Shown here: in pieces, positions 1 through 11,240 of the stretch
Layout of the letters: each line of letters begins with the position of its first letter
Position numbering within the stretch: position 1 is the first letter of the stretch
DNA from: Vombatus ursinus
Taxonomy: Eukaryota > Chordata > Mammalia > Diprotodontia > Vombatidae
Direction of reading: 5' to 3'
DNA length: 64,000 bases
Assembly: GCF_900497805.2 (NCBI RefSeq)
Contig: NW_020948739.1
Coordinates: 14,619,593-14,683,592, forward strand
Program-made: the position numbers and the translations under genes
Notes under the pieces: model-generated
Databases searched by the model: none
What the model was told of the DNA's origin: nothing
What the model saw: only the letters and a program-made list of their open reading frames with translations

Positions 1-77
1 TTCTCTTCTCTTCTCTTCTCTTCTCTTCTCTTCTCTTCTCTTCTCTTCTCTTCTCTCCTTTCCTCTCCTCTCATTCC
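1..77. repeat. (TTCTC)n microsatellite
   Basis: Pure pyrimidine pentanucleotide array, cut by the left window edge, decaying into TCC/TCT runs after about position 56. Confidence 0.95.
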
Positions 78-540
78 TCTCTCTCTTTTACCATTAAGAA
101 CATAAGAAAAGGGCCTCCCCTACTCCTGAGGTCATCTGTTCCTTGGATCTATTCCCCCTTGCAGGCTATAATCTTCTGTTGTGATGACATCATCACTAGT
201 TGTTATGAAAATGATAATTTTGTCCTCCAAAAGCCCAATCCCATAAGTAATGGATTAAAACAAAATGGGAGTTGTGCGTATGAAAAAAGATGCATTGATA
301 GCTCCCAAAGAGTAGTATGGCTTCAAAAGTCAAATAAGCACAAGAAACAAATGAACCGTGAAGTTATGTCTACATTGGCTAAAAAAAAAAAAAAATTATT
401 ATAAGATTTTAGCTGTACTTTGCAAGCTGTTATTCTGTTTTCCTTGAATCAATGAGTAAACCCTTTGTAGTATGTGAAAACTATATTCCCATAATGACTG
501 AGTAGAGTTTACAGTAAGTACTCTGTAGCTTTATCTAAAG
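78..540. other. ANGPT1 intron 7, nothing recognised
   Basis: Single-copy-looking AT-rich sequence with a short internal A run near 381-395. No repeat or gene that I can name. Confidence 0.5.
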
Positions 541-720
541 GCTAGCACCAAAAGGGACTTAAGTGGACATTCAATCCAATTCTTTCACTGAGATCCTGAG
601 AGCTGAGGTAATGTGGCTAAGGAAGGAATCACCCAGTTTGTTAATAACAGAGCCAACACTAAGCCTGAGCAACCCTGACATCTAGCTCCATGCTATTTCC
701 ACCACACCGTGTTGCCTCCT
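541..720 (-). repeat. MIR-type CORE-SINE, diverged
   Basis: Antisense MIR landmarks in order: a decayed gaggaaactgag block, a decayed gtcacacag block, and an end resembling ccactgcaccacgctgcct. Heavily mutated, so old. Confidence 0.6.
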
Positions 721-943
721 TAAAACTGAGATTGATTATGTTTTTGGAAGGGAAAGGGAAATGCTGAAAATAGACACCCAATGGTCAGTGACAGTTTGTA
801 AACTATTTATTTAAGGAGAATTCTCTAATCTCCAGATTGCTAACAAAGTGCAATGTTTATAAAACAAACTCTATGGAATATATTGTTCAGACAGTGCTTG
901 CATATAGTATTTTGAAAGAGTTGTCTGCAGGTTCAAAGGATCA

Positions 944-1060
944 GTCATTCAATGAGCACTTATTAAGCACTTACTATATGCCAGGCACTGTACTAAGCAC
1001 CAGGATACAAAGAAAAGCAAGAGATTGGCCCTCTTCTCAAGAACCTCATAGTAAATAGGA
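944..1060 (-). repeat. LINE2 3' tail
   Basis: Reads as the reverse complement of the LINE2 tail: ttattaagcacttactat, then atgccaggcactgtacta, then an aagaacctcatagta block. The 3' end is on the left. Confidence 0.8.
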
Positions 1061-1065
1061 GATCA

Positions 1066-1262
1066 TGGGTTTAGAGTTGGAAGGGATCTTAGAGGTAATC
1101 TAGTCTGCTCTTCTCATTTTACAGATAAGGAAATTAAGGACTAGAGAGTTTAAGTGATTGGCTCAAGGTTACAAGGGTAGCAAGTGACAGTGTTGAGATT
1201 TGAATCCAGGTCCTTTGATTCCAAGTCCAGAATTCTTTCAACTGTTACAATTCTTTGACAAT
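1066..1262 (-). repeat. MIR/THER1-type CORE-SINE
   Basis: Shows agagttggaagggatctt, cattttacagataagg and gaatccaggtcctttgatt in antisense order, typical of a therian CORE-SINE. Nearly full length. Confidence 0.75.
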
Positions 1263-1337
1263 ATATTAACCCATGTTTCAGAATTAACTGAACCCCCCAA
1301 TTTGGAAATTTTGTATTTTATAGGCAGATAAGTGGAA

Positions 1338-1552
1338 TGAGGGCAGTTAGGTGGCACAGTGGATGGAGGGCCTGGATTCAGGAGGATCTGAGTTCAAACA
1401 CAGCCTCGACACTTTAACTAGCTTGTTTATTTCAGTTTCCGTATCTGTAAAATGTGCCGGAGGAGGAAATGGCAAAGCACTCCATCATCTTTGCCAAGAA
1501 AACTCCAAATGGGTTCAGACAGAGTCAGACATGACTAAAACAACTGAATGAC
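1338..1552 (+). repeat. MAR1-type SINE
   Basis: tRNA-like head (gggcagttaggtggcacag), CORE region, and a tail with caagaaaactccaaatggg and agagtcagacatgac that resembles an RTE/BovB 3' end, implying mobilisation by an RTE LINE. It is flanked by a direct repeat aagtggaa at 1330-1337 and 1553-1560, read as the target-site duplication. Confidence 0.85.
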
Positions 1553-1560
1553 AAGTGGAA

Positions 1561-1800
1561 CAATGGAGTTCAAACCCAGATTCTGACACTAGCTGTGTGT
1601 TCCTGGGTAAGTCAACTACTCTTTGTCTGTCTCAGTTGCTAATTCTGTAAAATGGGGATAAAAATTCCACCTCTCTTACAGGATTGTTGCAAGGATAAAA
1701 TGAATTAATTTTTGTAAAGCATTTTGCAAAACCTTAAAGTTCTGTGTATACACAATATACATATATATGTGTGAGTATATATACATATAGTAATTATTAT
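1561..1800 (+). repeat. MIR-type SINE plus TA-rich microsatellite
   Basis: Sense MIR: agttcaaacccagattctg, cactagctgtgtg, a tctgtaaaatggggataa block and a tgtaaagcattttgcaaa end, followed by a short ATATAC tract to 1800. Confidence 0.75.
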
Positions 1801-2507
1801 TTAGACATTCTACTTCTATTGGTTTGATTTAATTTTTAGAGTTTTGTATGCAAATTTTCTTAAACTGCATAGAGTCTTAACCAAATCTGAAATGTCTTTC
1901 CTCATTTCCTCCCCATCAGGACTGTAATTCTTAGGAGAAAGGAATAGCTCAAAAGGGATGAAGACAGTTTTTTTTTTTGTTGTTAAAAAAAGTACTTTCT
2001 TTCAGATCACTGAGTATTATTGATTACTTTGCTTGTTGTTTTTCCAAGCAAGGACTAACAAAATCCTTTGAATACTACACTTGATATAGTCACAATCTGA
2101 TCTAGAATTCACCTTGTCATAGTTACTGTCATTATCATAGGAATTTAGGGAAGTTTCTTTAAGAATTTCCATTTCTCTTTGTGGTTTGCATTACTTCATA
2201 ATTTCAGATATTCATTTGAGGGCATATTTTTGAAATTTCTTATTTTTCATTAATTTTTAGTTTTCCCAAAGTAATACTAAAAAAAAACCCCAAAAGTTAG
2301 GCATTTATTTTGCTAGCTATTGTGAGAAATACAGGGAAAAAAATGAAAGACCCCCTCCTTGTCCTTACAGGGATTAAAATCTTCTTAGGAGAACCAGATG
2401 TAGCTTGAATTTGTGTAACACTTTATGGTTTACAGTATGAATTCTGCAAATACAATAAGAACTTTCAATAAGCTCAATAAAAGCAATACAACAGACTGAG
2501 TACTTAC
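1801..2507. other. ANGPT1 intron 7, 5' part
   Basis: Intron sequence directly downstream (in transcript sense) of exon 7. It starts with the donor gtaagt at 2507-2502. T-rich; no repeat recognised. Confidence 0.6.
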
Positions 2508-2674
2508 CTATAATTTTGCTTTTCATTTCCTATGTGAAATCTGTCATACAGTGAATATGCCCGGTTTCCTTCCCAGTCCATTAATTCAATTCTTAGAGAA
2601 TATTGCCTCTGACTGGTAATTGCAAAGATAAACTCATTTCCCAGCCAGTATTCACCAGATGGATTACCAAAACC
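2508..2674 (-). CDS. ANGPT1: ANGPT1 exon 7 (fibrinogen-like domain, middle)
   Basis: Angiopoietin-1 is a secreted, oligomeric ligand that activates the endothelial receptor TIE2. This 167-bp exon encodes 55 codons plus two bases: it opens GFGNPSGEYWLGNEF and ends DRFHIGNEKQNY plus AG of a split Arg codon. This is the core of the C-terminal fibrinogen-like domain. Splice sites are ttttttccag before 2674 and AG|gtaagt after 2508, a perfect donor. Phase 0 at its start fits exon 6. Compared with human ANGPT1 as I remember it, the protein is nearly identical; one change is Leu for Gln in SLYDRF. The TIE2-contact part of the domain is encoded by later exons beyond the left edge. No disabling change is seen. 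Confidence 0.98.
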
Positions 2675-3576
2675 CTGGAAAAAATGCAGATGAAATGATT
2701 GTATTAGAGTGAGGCTCTTTCAATTTAACTTTTACAGACTTTTTTGCATAATTAAAAAAAGTTTGTATGATAAAAGAGTGGCTCCTAAATGCCTTGAGTG
2801 TATTTCTGCTATTCTTCTCTCTATCCAGGCTTATGTGCAATATTTATAATAAGCTTCATTTTCTCAGAATATAATAAAACTAATGTTTAATCAGAAAACT
2901 TTATTTCAACCTTTGCCAAGAATCTCTAAAATATAGTATTGCATATTGTCTGCCTAGTAAGTAAAATGGATTGAGCACATTTTATTCTTTCTTTGATGAA
3001 TTATCATCTGGAGAGACTTCATGCTATTACATAGGTGACATTTTTCTTAGTGATATATGACTGCTATAGCCTACCTCCCAACTTGAATTTTAACTGTTAA
3101 ATGGATTTCTGCTTGCAGAAGAAGGGCTTGATGGTGAACCAAGCCTTCTGTGTGAGATTGGGTCCCTTTGTTACTTATTGTATACCAAAATAATCAGAAT
3201 AACTCCCATTTGGGGAGATTCCCTTCCTTTGTAAAAGAAATATTTTATTACATATAGTTTATTGTATCCATTTTTGCTTGCATGTTGTTACCCACTTTCT
3301 TTGAAGAAACTTGAAATTACATAGTTTGTTAAAAAAAACCCAGCAGATTTCCACCCCTCTCCAAAGTAAATTTTGCAAAGAAGCCTTACTGGACTTCCCT
3401 TCCCTGTAGTACGACTGCAATTCCTTCTGAGAGAGTTATTAGTATCTACAAGGCAGAAGTTGCCTACCAACCCTGAGATAGCATTCACTTACTTTTCAAG
3501 GTTATTGAGTATGTGTTATCCTTCAGCTAATTATGAGAAACTGCCCAGTACAGCCCTCCCATCCAGATAACTGCAC
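2675..3576. other. ANGPT1 intron 6, 3' end
   Basis: Holds the branch/pyrimidine region upstream of exon 7 and about 850 bp of sequence without recognisable repeats. A 66-codon and a 65-codon open frame overlap here on opposite strands and look like chance. Confidence 0.55.
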
Positions 3577-3816
3577 TAATAACTAATATTTACACAGTAC
3601 TTTAAGATTTATGAAGCTCTTTACAAATACTATCTCATTTCAACCTCACAACAACCCTGGGAGGTAGGTACTATTATTACCTCACTTTACTGATGAAGAT
3701 ACTCAGGCAGGAATGGTAAAGTGACCTGCCCAGGGTCACCCAGTTAATGGCTGAGGTTGGACCAGAACTCCTGATACTAGGTCCAGCACTCAATCCACTG
3801 TACTACCTGGCTGCCT
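3577..3816 (-). repeat. MIR SINE, near full length
   Basis: Antisense MIR from the 3' aactaatatttacacagtac block through ccctgggaggtaggtacta, the ggtcaccca block, and a terminal ccactgtactacctggctgc. Confidence 0.85.
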
Positions 3817-4792
3817 ACTTAACAGCAACATATGTTTAAAGCAGCTAATATTTTTGAATGTCTGCCAAGCCTGAGTTGCCCCAAAAGACCAATCATGATT
3901 TCATAAAAGACTGTCTACAAACTCAGCAAGTATATTCTAGCTTATCAACTCTTTTAGAACCTTCAGGAACAGATTAAAAGGCAAAAATTGTTGATAAATG
4001 ATAACAGAAATAAGCCCCCTTTTCTCTCTATAAGGAGAAAACAACACACCTTCAAATTATACTCTGAAAAAGATCACTGCTGCTGATTAATTGCTGCCTG
4101 CCCTTCAAAGATGTAAGAAGTGATGAAGGCTAAGGCAGAATAATAGAGGCATTCACATTCTACTAGCCATCTCCATCATGATAAGCTCCAATTTGAAACT
4201 ATAAGTTAAATATTGAGCTCTGTTTTTTTTTCACATTTCAATAACATGGTGTTAACATCCTGGATATTCTTTTACTTACAGAGCATCCACTGCTAAGTAC
4301 TGAGGAATAAACAAGAGATTGATCATCTTTTCAGCCTCTGAAATTATCCCCTCAAACTTCAGACACATTCTGAACGTAGATTTTCATTGTGTAGTGCTGT
4401 AGGAACAGATGCAGCTATCAATAGAAGGTAGGGCAGATTTAGGCTGAATCTGAAGTGATCCTAGGATGTACTCATGGAATTGATATTTTTTATTCAATAT
4501 CTAAACAAGCTTACTTTCTTGTGATCTTTCTCCCCAAAGTGGAAAGTAGGGAAATTATTAATGTTAATATTACTATTAATTTTTGTCTTAATGATTAATG
4601 TAAGACCCACTTTACTTGAATTCCTCATTAACTAAGTTTTTACTATATTTGAACTGGAGAGATGCAAGGGGAAAATTCTGGGGCAATCATAGTAACCTTT
4701 AATGTATCAACACAAGTTATCATAAGGGAGAAAAGTGACAATTACTTCCAAGAGTTCATAAATTTTCCCCTGAAGAAAGTTTCCTGTGGCAA
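3817..4792. other. Intron 6, nothing recognised
   Basis: About 1 kb of AT-rich sequence without a repeat or open frame that I can name. Confidence 0.5.
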
Positions 4793-4795
4793 ATA

Positions 4796-4906
4796 AATAT
4801 ATATATGTACATATATATACACACATATACACATATATATACACACATACATATACATATACATATATATGTGTGTGAATATAAATATTTATATATATAT
4901 ATATTT
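4796..4906. repeat. TA/CA/TG compound microsatellite
   Basis: Alternating purine-pyrimidine tract of ATAT, ACAC and GTGT blocks, about 110 bp. Confidence 0.95.
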
Positions 4907-5834
4907 GTCAAATGACTCCTTTCCCCATTATTTCTGCTATATCCTAAAATATACTATGTTTTTCATTGTATGGTAGCAAACACTCTATCCTATAATTAGA
5001 CATCTATTCTAATCCATCCATCTATTCTCTCTAATATTAGAGCACAGAAGATGACTAGAGATGCAAAGCTCTTATGAAACTTGGGTCCCTACATGCTAAG
5101 GAAGAGAATGAGTCTAGCCAACTCTAAGTATACTTGACAAACACAGAGAAGGAATACAAACTTGGGGTCCATCCTTATTCTTAGTCCGGTCATTTTGCCT
5201 TGCCCTCTTTTCTTTAGTCAGCTAAGCCAGATTTAGAGAGATACTATATGTGAGAATATGTCTGCTTATCCAAAGCAAAGAATGATGAAGTGTTAAGTAT
5301 TAGGTCATACATTTCCATGCTGTTGAAAGCCCTGTGTCAATAAAGTCTTTGGCCTTCCCAAGGGAAAAAAGCAATGGTCTCAAGGAAGCCACAGAAATGG
5401 AATAACATTAGTGTCATTCTTCACAGAGATTTCATCCACATTTCTGCATACAAGGATGTGCCCTCCCTTTGAATTCAGATAAATATCTCTTCCTAAGCAG
5501 TCTGCCTTCCTGACTAAATATAAAGGATGAAGAAGCTGAATGGAAAGTGATGACATTCACTTTTTAGAGGTCAAATTCTATTACAACCATCTTTTTTCAC
5601 CCCCTCCCTCCCAAAACCTCCCAGGCTGACAGAAGACCCATGATTCCACACCTGCTGCATTGTTGGACCCTAAACATTTGTCTACATTGAGTCAAAGAGG
5701 GTGTCAAAGATAAGCCAGGGCGAGAATCCATTAATAGCCAAATTCAGTGATGGGGAAACAAAGATTTTGGAGTAAGGATGGGAAAAAAGGAAATCATTGG
5801 CACATTAAGAAATTTCCTCACATACAAAATCACC
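4907..5834. other. Intron 6, nothing recognised
   Basis: No repeat family or coding potential recognised. A C-rich stretch lies at 5601-5625. Confidence 0.5.
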
Positions 5835-5932
5835 ATTGTTAGAATCATAAAATGCTGTATTACAAAGGAACTTTAGAGATCATTTATTCCAAATTGTACC
5901 CTTTTCTATAGATAAGGAAATAGTTTCCCTAT
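5835..5932 (-). repeat. CORE-SINE fragment
   Basis: The order ttagaatcataaaatg, ggaactttagagatcattta, tagataaggaaata matches the antisense end of MIR/THER1-like SINEs. Confidence 0.6.
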
Positions 5933-6500
5933 TGCACTGTTTATTTACTATGGTGTAGGTTGTTCAGTAAATTCATTAGTTTTCCTCCCACCATCTGTTC
6001 ACTTAATTCATATTTCTGATTTGTTAAGATGACCTTTTCAGAAGGTTCACTGAGGAATAATTTCATTTTAAAAGATTCTTTTAAATTAAATCTATAAATT
6101 ACATGAACTCTAAGTCACTTATTAACATTTATCATTATTCAAATAGAACATATTTGATAGACTGCTAATATACCAGGAATTCTTAAATAAGGGCAAAGAA
6201 GGGTTACTGAGTTTATTTGATTGAATCTGGCTATGTATGTTTGTCACAGATGTGGGAGTAATGATCCAAGGTCTTATTGTTCATAAAAATTTGAGAGAAG
6301 ATATCTTACTAACTTCATTGTGGATATTGTATGTGTACTAGATTAGTAAAATATTAATACTGGATACACATATAAATATGGTGTTTGTATATTTAGTAAA
6401 TGTATACATATACAAAACATCTTGTAATCAATAGTTTATAAAACTTGCCTACCCTAGAGTTGAATATGTTCTTTTGACAAATAATCTCATATAGTGCTCT
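5933..6500. other. Intron 6, nothing recognised
   Basis: AT-rich, no identifiable element. Confidence 0.5.
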
Positions 6501-6544
6501 CAAGTATTTGAAGTCAGAGGACCTGGATTCAAATGCTGGTTCTA

Positions 6545-8295
6545 TTGCCCTTTTCCTTAGAGGCAACTAGGTGTTGCAATGGTCAGAGTGTTGGGCTTGG
6601 AATGAGGAAAACCTGAGCTCAAATCTAGCTTCAGACTCTTAATAGCTATATTAACTTGGGCAAGTCATTTGACTTCTATCTGCCTCAGTTTCCTCATCTA
6701 AAAAAATAGGAATAATAACACCTCTCAAACACCACAGGGTTTGGTTGTAGGCTCTCTCTTCTTCTCCCTCTCTGCTACTCCTGGGGATAAAATGAGATAA
6801 GATTTGTAAAGCCTTTGTAAATCTTAAAGTGCTGTGTAAGTGCTGGTCATTATTATTCTTTTTTTAATTAATTTATTTTGATTTATCAACCATCACTTCC
6901 ATAAGCTTTTGAGTTTTAAATTTTTCTCCACCTCCTTCCCCACTTTCCTCCCCAAAATGGCACACAATCTGATATAGGCTATAGATATACATTCCTATTA
7001 AACATATTTTCACATTAGTGATGTTGTAAGTAAGAATTAGAACCAATAGGAGGAACCACCAGAAAGAGGAAACAAAACACAGCAGAAGAAAAAAAAATAG
7101 CAAATAGTATGCTTCAATCTGCATTCAAACTTCATAATTCTTTCTTTGGATGTGGATAGCATTTTCCATCATGAGGCCTTTGGAGATGTCTTAGATCCTT
7201 GTATTGCTGAGAAGGGTTAAGTCTATCAATATTAGTCATAGCACAGTGTGACTGTTACTGTGTACAATGTTCTGTTGGTTCTGCTCACTTAACTCAGCAT
7301 CAGTTCATATGAATCTTTCCAGGTTTTTCTGAAGTCTGTTCATCATTTCTTATAGTACAACAGTATTCTATTATATTCATATACCACAACTTACTAAGGC
7401 ATTCCCCAATTGATGGGCATCCTCTCAATTTCCAATTCTTTGCCACCACAAAAAGAGCTTCTATGAATAGTTTTGTACATGTAAGTCCTTTTCCAATTTG
7501 TATGATCTCTTTGGGATATAGCTCTAGAAGTACTATTGCTGGGTCAAAGGGTATGCACATTTTGATAGTCCTTTGGGCATAGTTCCAAATTGCTCTCCAA
7601 AATGGTTGGATCATTTCACAACTCCACGAACAATGCATTAGTGTTCCAATTTTCCCACATCTTCTCTAACATTTATCATTTTCCTGTTTTGTCATGTTGG
7701 CCAATCTGATAGGTGTGATGTGGTACCTCAGACTTGTTTTGATTTGCATTTCTCTAATCAATAGTGATTTAGAGCATTTTTTCATATGACTATAGATGAC
7801 TTTAATTTCTTCATCTGAAAACTTCCTGTTCATATCCTTTGACCATTTATCAATTGCAGAATGACTTGTATTCTCATAAATTTGACTTAATTCTCTATAT
7901 ATTTTAGAGATGAAGCCCTTATCAAAGAGACTGATTGTAAAAATTCTTTCCCAATTTTCTACTTTCCTTCTAATCTTGGTTGCATTGGCTTTGTTTGTGC
8001 AAAAACTTTTCAATTGAATGTAATCAAAGTTATCCATTTTGCATTTAGTGATGTCCTCTATCTCCTGTTTGGTCATGAATTCTTCTTTTCTCCATAAATC
8101 TGATAGGTAAACTATTCCTTGCTCTCTCAGTTTGCTTACAGTATCAGCCCATTATTATTCTTGTTCTTCCTAATCAGACCTTGAAAAACTAACTTCACTT
8201 ATTTGGACCTTACTTTCCTTATCTCTAAAATAGCATGGGTGGTTAGACTACTAGATTGTGTCTAAGGTCTCTTCTGTCTCTATGATCCTATTATC
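6545..8295 (+). repeat. CORE-SINE sequence split by an L1
   Basis: Left part 6545-6860 has a tRNA-like head (ggcaactaggtgttgc), the CORE landmarks and the MIR end block ttgtaaagcctttgtaaatc. The right part resumes after the L1 at 8150, with a taaaatagcatgggtggtta block and a tctatgatcctatta ending. More than one SINE may be fused here. Confidence 0.65.
6861..8149 (-). mobile_element. L1 LINE, 5'-truncated, with ORF2 C-terminus
   Basis: A 1,289-bp L1 copy holding the C-terminal end of ORF2 and the 3' UTR. From 8149 down to 7300 it reads in one frame, with diagnostic L1 ORF2 blocks DLWRKEEF, SHMKKCSKSLLIREMQIKT, HCSWSC and CPSIGECLSKLWYMNIIEYC. The only break in this stretch is a TAG at 7668-7666, where L1 proteins have Trp (NDKCWRGCG). 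The 3' end lies on the left with a T-rich (antisense poly-A) run after 6860. A perfect 13-bp duplication cattattattctt at 6848-6860 and 8150-8162 marks the insertion. The low decay suggests a fairly young, marsupial-specific copy. The reverse transcriptase and endonuclease domains are absent, so it cannot be autonomous. Confidence 0.95.
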
Positions 8296-8339
8296 ACCAC
8301 ATTAACATGTATAGTTAGTTTACTATATTGTTATGTTTA

Positions 8340-8465
8340 CTGTCCTGACTTCCTTAGGGTCACAAAGTTAGTAAATCTCTGATGCCAGATTTGAACTCAG
8401 AAAGACGTGTCTTTCTGACTCCAGGACCAGACTCACTCTATCTACTGAACAACTTAGCTACCCAA
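8340..8465 (-). repeat. tRNA-type SINE fragment
   Basis: Antisense head region: ttgaactcagaaagacgtgt, gactccaggaccagactc and cttagctaccca match the reverse of the gggcagctaggtgg-type SINE head. Confidence 0.7.
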
Positions 8466-8689
8466 CACAATTATAAAATCGGGGATCACTGAAGTATTCA
8501 AGTACTGTTATGGTAAAATATAAAATAGATCTAGTTGGTTTCTTTCTACACCCCTAGCCCTCTCTACCTTGCCTCCCCGATGATGTCTCTAACTTATTAT
8601 TGTATTTCAACAAATATATATTTGTTGTATTGAAAAATAATGTATTTAAACAAATACACAATGTGTAGGGTACCATGCCATATTTGAGA

Positions 8690-8860
8690 TCCTGAGAGGC
8701 AGGATCAGATAGTACTGGCCCTGGAGTCAGGAAGATCTAGATTCAAATCCAACCTCTGAATGGATACTACACTAAGTGTATGGAAAGTCATTTGACCACT
8801 TGGTACCTCAAGCAGCTCTCTGACTAAAAGTTGCAGACCTGCTGTTGTGTAGGACTGACA
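8690..8860 (+). repeat. CORE-SINE, THER1/MAR-like
   Basis: Sense: ctggccctggagtcaggaag, gattcaaatccaacctctg, then a decayed middle and aaaagttgcagacctgctg. The last block recurs in a related SINE at 36.6 kb. Confidence 0.7.
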
Positions 8861-9057
8861 GTAATTTAGCATTATTAAAGTTTTATTTTATTTCTGTCAC
8901 TTATGAGAGTTTCCATACTAGAGCTGGTAATGAAAATTTTCACACATGAATGAAATAGTAGTTCTACAATAAAAAGGAAAAAAAAAAGAGCCACCCACTA
9001 CACCTCATCTCCACCCCCAAACTCAAACCACCCTGTATTTATGGTGTTAACTTATTC

Positions 9058-9104
9058 CAAAGGAGAGACAGAGACAGAGACAGAGAGAGACACACACACA
9101 CATA
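9058..9104. repeat. (GAGACA)n/(CA)n microsatellite
   Basis: Short GAGACA units followed by CACACA. Confidence 0.9.
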
Positions 9105-9425
9105 GAAGAGAATACTTGTGGATGATATAATCAGTGCAGTGAGAGGAGAAGAAACATGTATCAAAGATTCCTCTCACATTCCCTACCCTATGGGTCAGCA
9201 GATAAAATTATGTTTTGATTTCATATTTAGGGACACCTGTATATCTGCTTCTCATTATGTAGGCTCTCTTCCCTTCTCCCTCACCCACTCCATATATGTT
9301 AGGTATGTTGATGCTTATGGTTGAAACACAGGAAACATAAAATTTTCATGAAATTATTTCTGGCACGTGATTCAGAGTTTTGCACTTAACTGCTTTGAGT
9401 AATTGTGTCATTTAGTTCAAGAGGG
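9105..9425. other. Intron 6, nothing recognised
   Basis: No named repeat; a 68-codon open frame here has no recognisable similarity. Confidence 0.45.
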
Positions 9426-9428
9426 TTT

Positions 9429-9530
9429 TAAGTTCCTTAGGGAGATAAATTACACCTTTTACGTATTAGTATTTCTCCCTTAGGCACCTAGCACAGAGTT
9501 ATGCACATACCCAGTGTCCAGTAAATATAG
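9429..9530 (+). repeat. LINE2 3' tail
   Basis: Decayed sense tail: aagttccttagggagata, then ttaggcacctagcacagagt, then gtccagtaaatatag. The usual short-repeat end is replaced by the purine tract that follows. Confidence 0.65.
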
Positions 9531-9823
9531 GGCAGGGAAGAGAAGAGAAAAAAGAAAAAAAAAAGAGGAGAAGAGAGGAGAGGAGAAGAGAAGGGAAAAA
9601 TAAAAAAAGAAGAGGATAGAAGAAAATAAAAAAGAGCAGAGTGGTAGAAACAAAAGAGTAAGAAAGGAGAAAAAAGAGAGAAAGGAGCTAGAGAAGGAAG
9701 GAAAGAGGGAGGGAGGGAAGAAAACAAGGAAGGAAAGCAGGAAACAAGGAAGGAAAGAGGGAAAAAAGGAAGGAAGGAGGGAAGGAGGGAGGGAAGGAAG
9801 AAAGGAGGGAAGGAAGGATAAAA
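9531..9823. repeat. Long purine-rich tract, (GGAA)n/(GGGA)n
   Basis: About 290 bp almost purely A and G on the plus strand, with only a few pyrimidines. GGAAG and GGGAGG units dominate the right half. The minus-strand open frame across it is only low-complexity Ser/Phe/Leu/Pro and not a gene. Confidence 0.95.
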
Positions 9824-10700
9824 TGTCAGACCATTATGTTTGTGAATAACATCTGTGGATATTATACCATGACACTGTAATGACCTTGCTCAGTTATCTG
9901 GAACACTGATATGAAAAGGTTTATTACCATGGTTCAGACACTACATTTATCTTAGATGGTAAATTGTCATTCAAGATCATTTCACTCCTTATTATAACAA
10001 TCAAAATAAAAATAATGGAATTTTGCTTAAAACTAATACTAGTCTAAAAATCAACAATAAAACTCTGGAGACCACTTTTACTCAAAAAATATATTAACAG
10101 GAAAGAAAAAAATTACTTTTCATTGGCTTTGCCAAAACCTGGAGGAATATCCAATTTGCTTCATGTTGTTCCAAGTTCATAAAACAATTATCTCTGTTAC
10201 TTTATTTATTTTGCTTGATAATGCTCATAGGAAGTGTTGACTTTTTATAGACAAAACAAATTGAAACCAGACACACTTGGTATATCCTATGGGGTTCTTC
10301 TTCTGTTAGACAAATCATTACAGAAAATAGCTAATAAGTCAGTCTATTATAGAGCTTTGTCTTTCCAGAGGCCATAAAGTAAAATTAGGCAGCTTCCCTC
10401 TCCCACTGCTGAGGAGCTCAGCATAGGTCTTTGAAAGTTTAAAGGAAAACTCAGAAGACATTTTTATTTCAAATACTTCAAATTATGCTTGATATTCCTC
10501 TCATTCATCAATATTCTCCCCTATTTAGTTGCAAATGGTCTTTAATTTCTAGAACAAAAAAATCTAATGACACAGAACATGAGCTTAGATTTTTGTGTCA
10601 ATAAAAAACACTATACAAATAAGAGATTGTTTATATTTGTATTCGTCCTCTTTACAGTGCAGCAGTCAATGTTGGGTAGTAAATTAGAACCTTGTGGTAT
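9824..10700. other. Intron 6, nothing recognised
   Basis: AT-rich single-copy-looking sequence without named repeats. Confidence 0.5.
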
Positions 10701-10703
10701 GAT

Positions 10704-11130
10704 TATCACAGAATCACAGACTCTCAGAGTTGAAAGAGGCCTCAGTGTTTATATCTAGTCCAACTCCTACCTGAATTTGAAATCCTTTTAAAACACTCCT
10801 GAAACAAATAGGTATCCAAACTCTGCTTCAAAGACTTCCCATATTGAGGAAGCCAACATTTCTATTATTCGGGAAGTGTTTCCTTGCATCAAGCCAAAAT
10901 CTGCCTCCAACTTTCATCCAATGAAACAAGCTCCACCCTTCCCTGGGGCCAGATAGAACATGGATAATCCGTCTTCAACATGGCAGCCCTTCAAATATTT
11001 AAATATATCTATAATCTTTTCTGCCCCCAGATTTTATCTTCTACAGGCTAAGTATTCCATTTCTTTCAACAGAAATTCTTACATAGCATGGTCTCCGTCC
11101 AACTACATGGCCCCCTTCCTTTAGATGGAT
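10704..11130 (-). repeat. CR1/L3-like LINE fragment
   Basis: Begins atcacagaatcacagac (the reversed CR1-type octamer end), then tctagtccaactcctacctg, a caagccaaaatctgcctcc block and ggcagcccttcaaatattta, all in the order of the CR1/L3 3' region. The 3' end is on the left. Confidence 0.8.
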
Positions 11131-11139
11131 GCTCTCACA

Positions 11140-11240
11140 TAGTCAATGGCAGATAGATAGATTGATAGACAGACAGATAGATAAATGGCTAAATCATCTA
11201 TTAATCACTCACTATGTGCCAGGCACAGTTCTAATATTAG
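11140..11240 (-). repeat. (GATA)n followed by LINE2 tail
   Basis: GATA/GACA units at about 11149-11181, then the LINE2 antisense tail ttaatcactcactatgtgcc and aggcacagttctaat. Confidence 0.75.

Noticed and set aside
6873-7124. 83-codon minus open frame with hydrophobic start as a membrane peptide
   Set aside because: It lies in the 3' UTR of the L1 copy and only translates T-rich sequence.
9488-9727. 79-codon minus open frame rich in Ser/Phe/Leu/Pro
   Set aside because: Pure translation of the purine tract.
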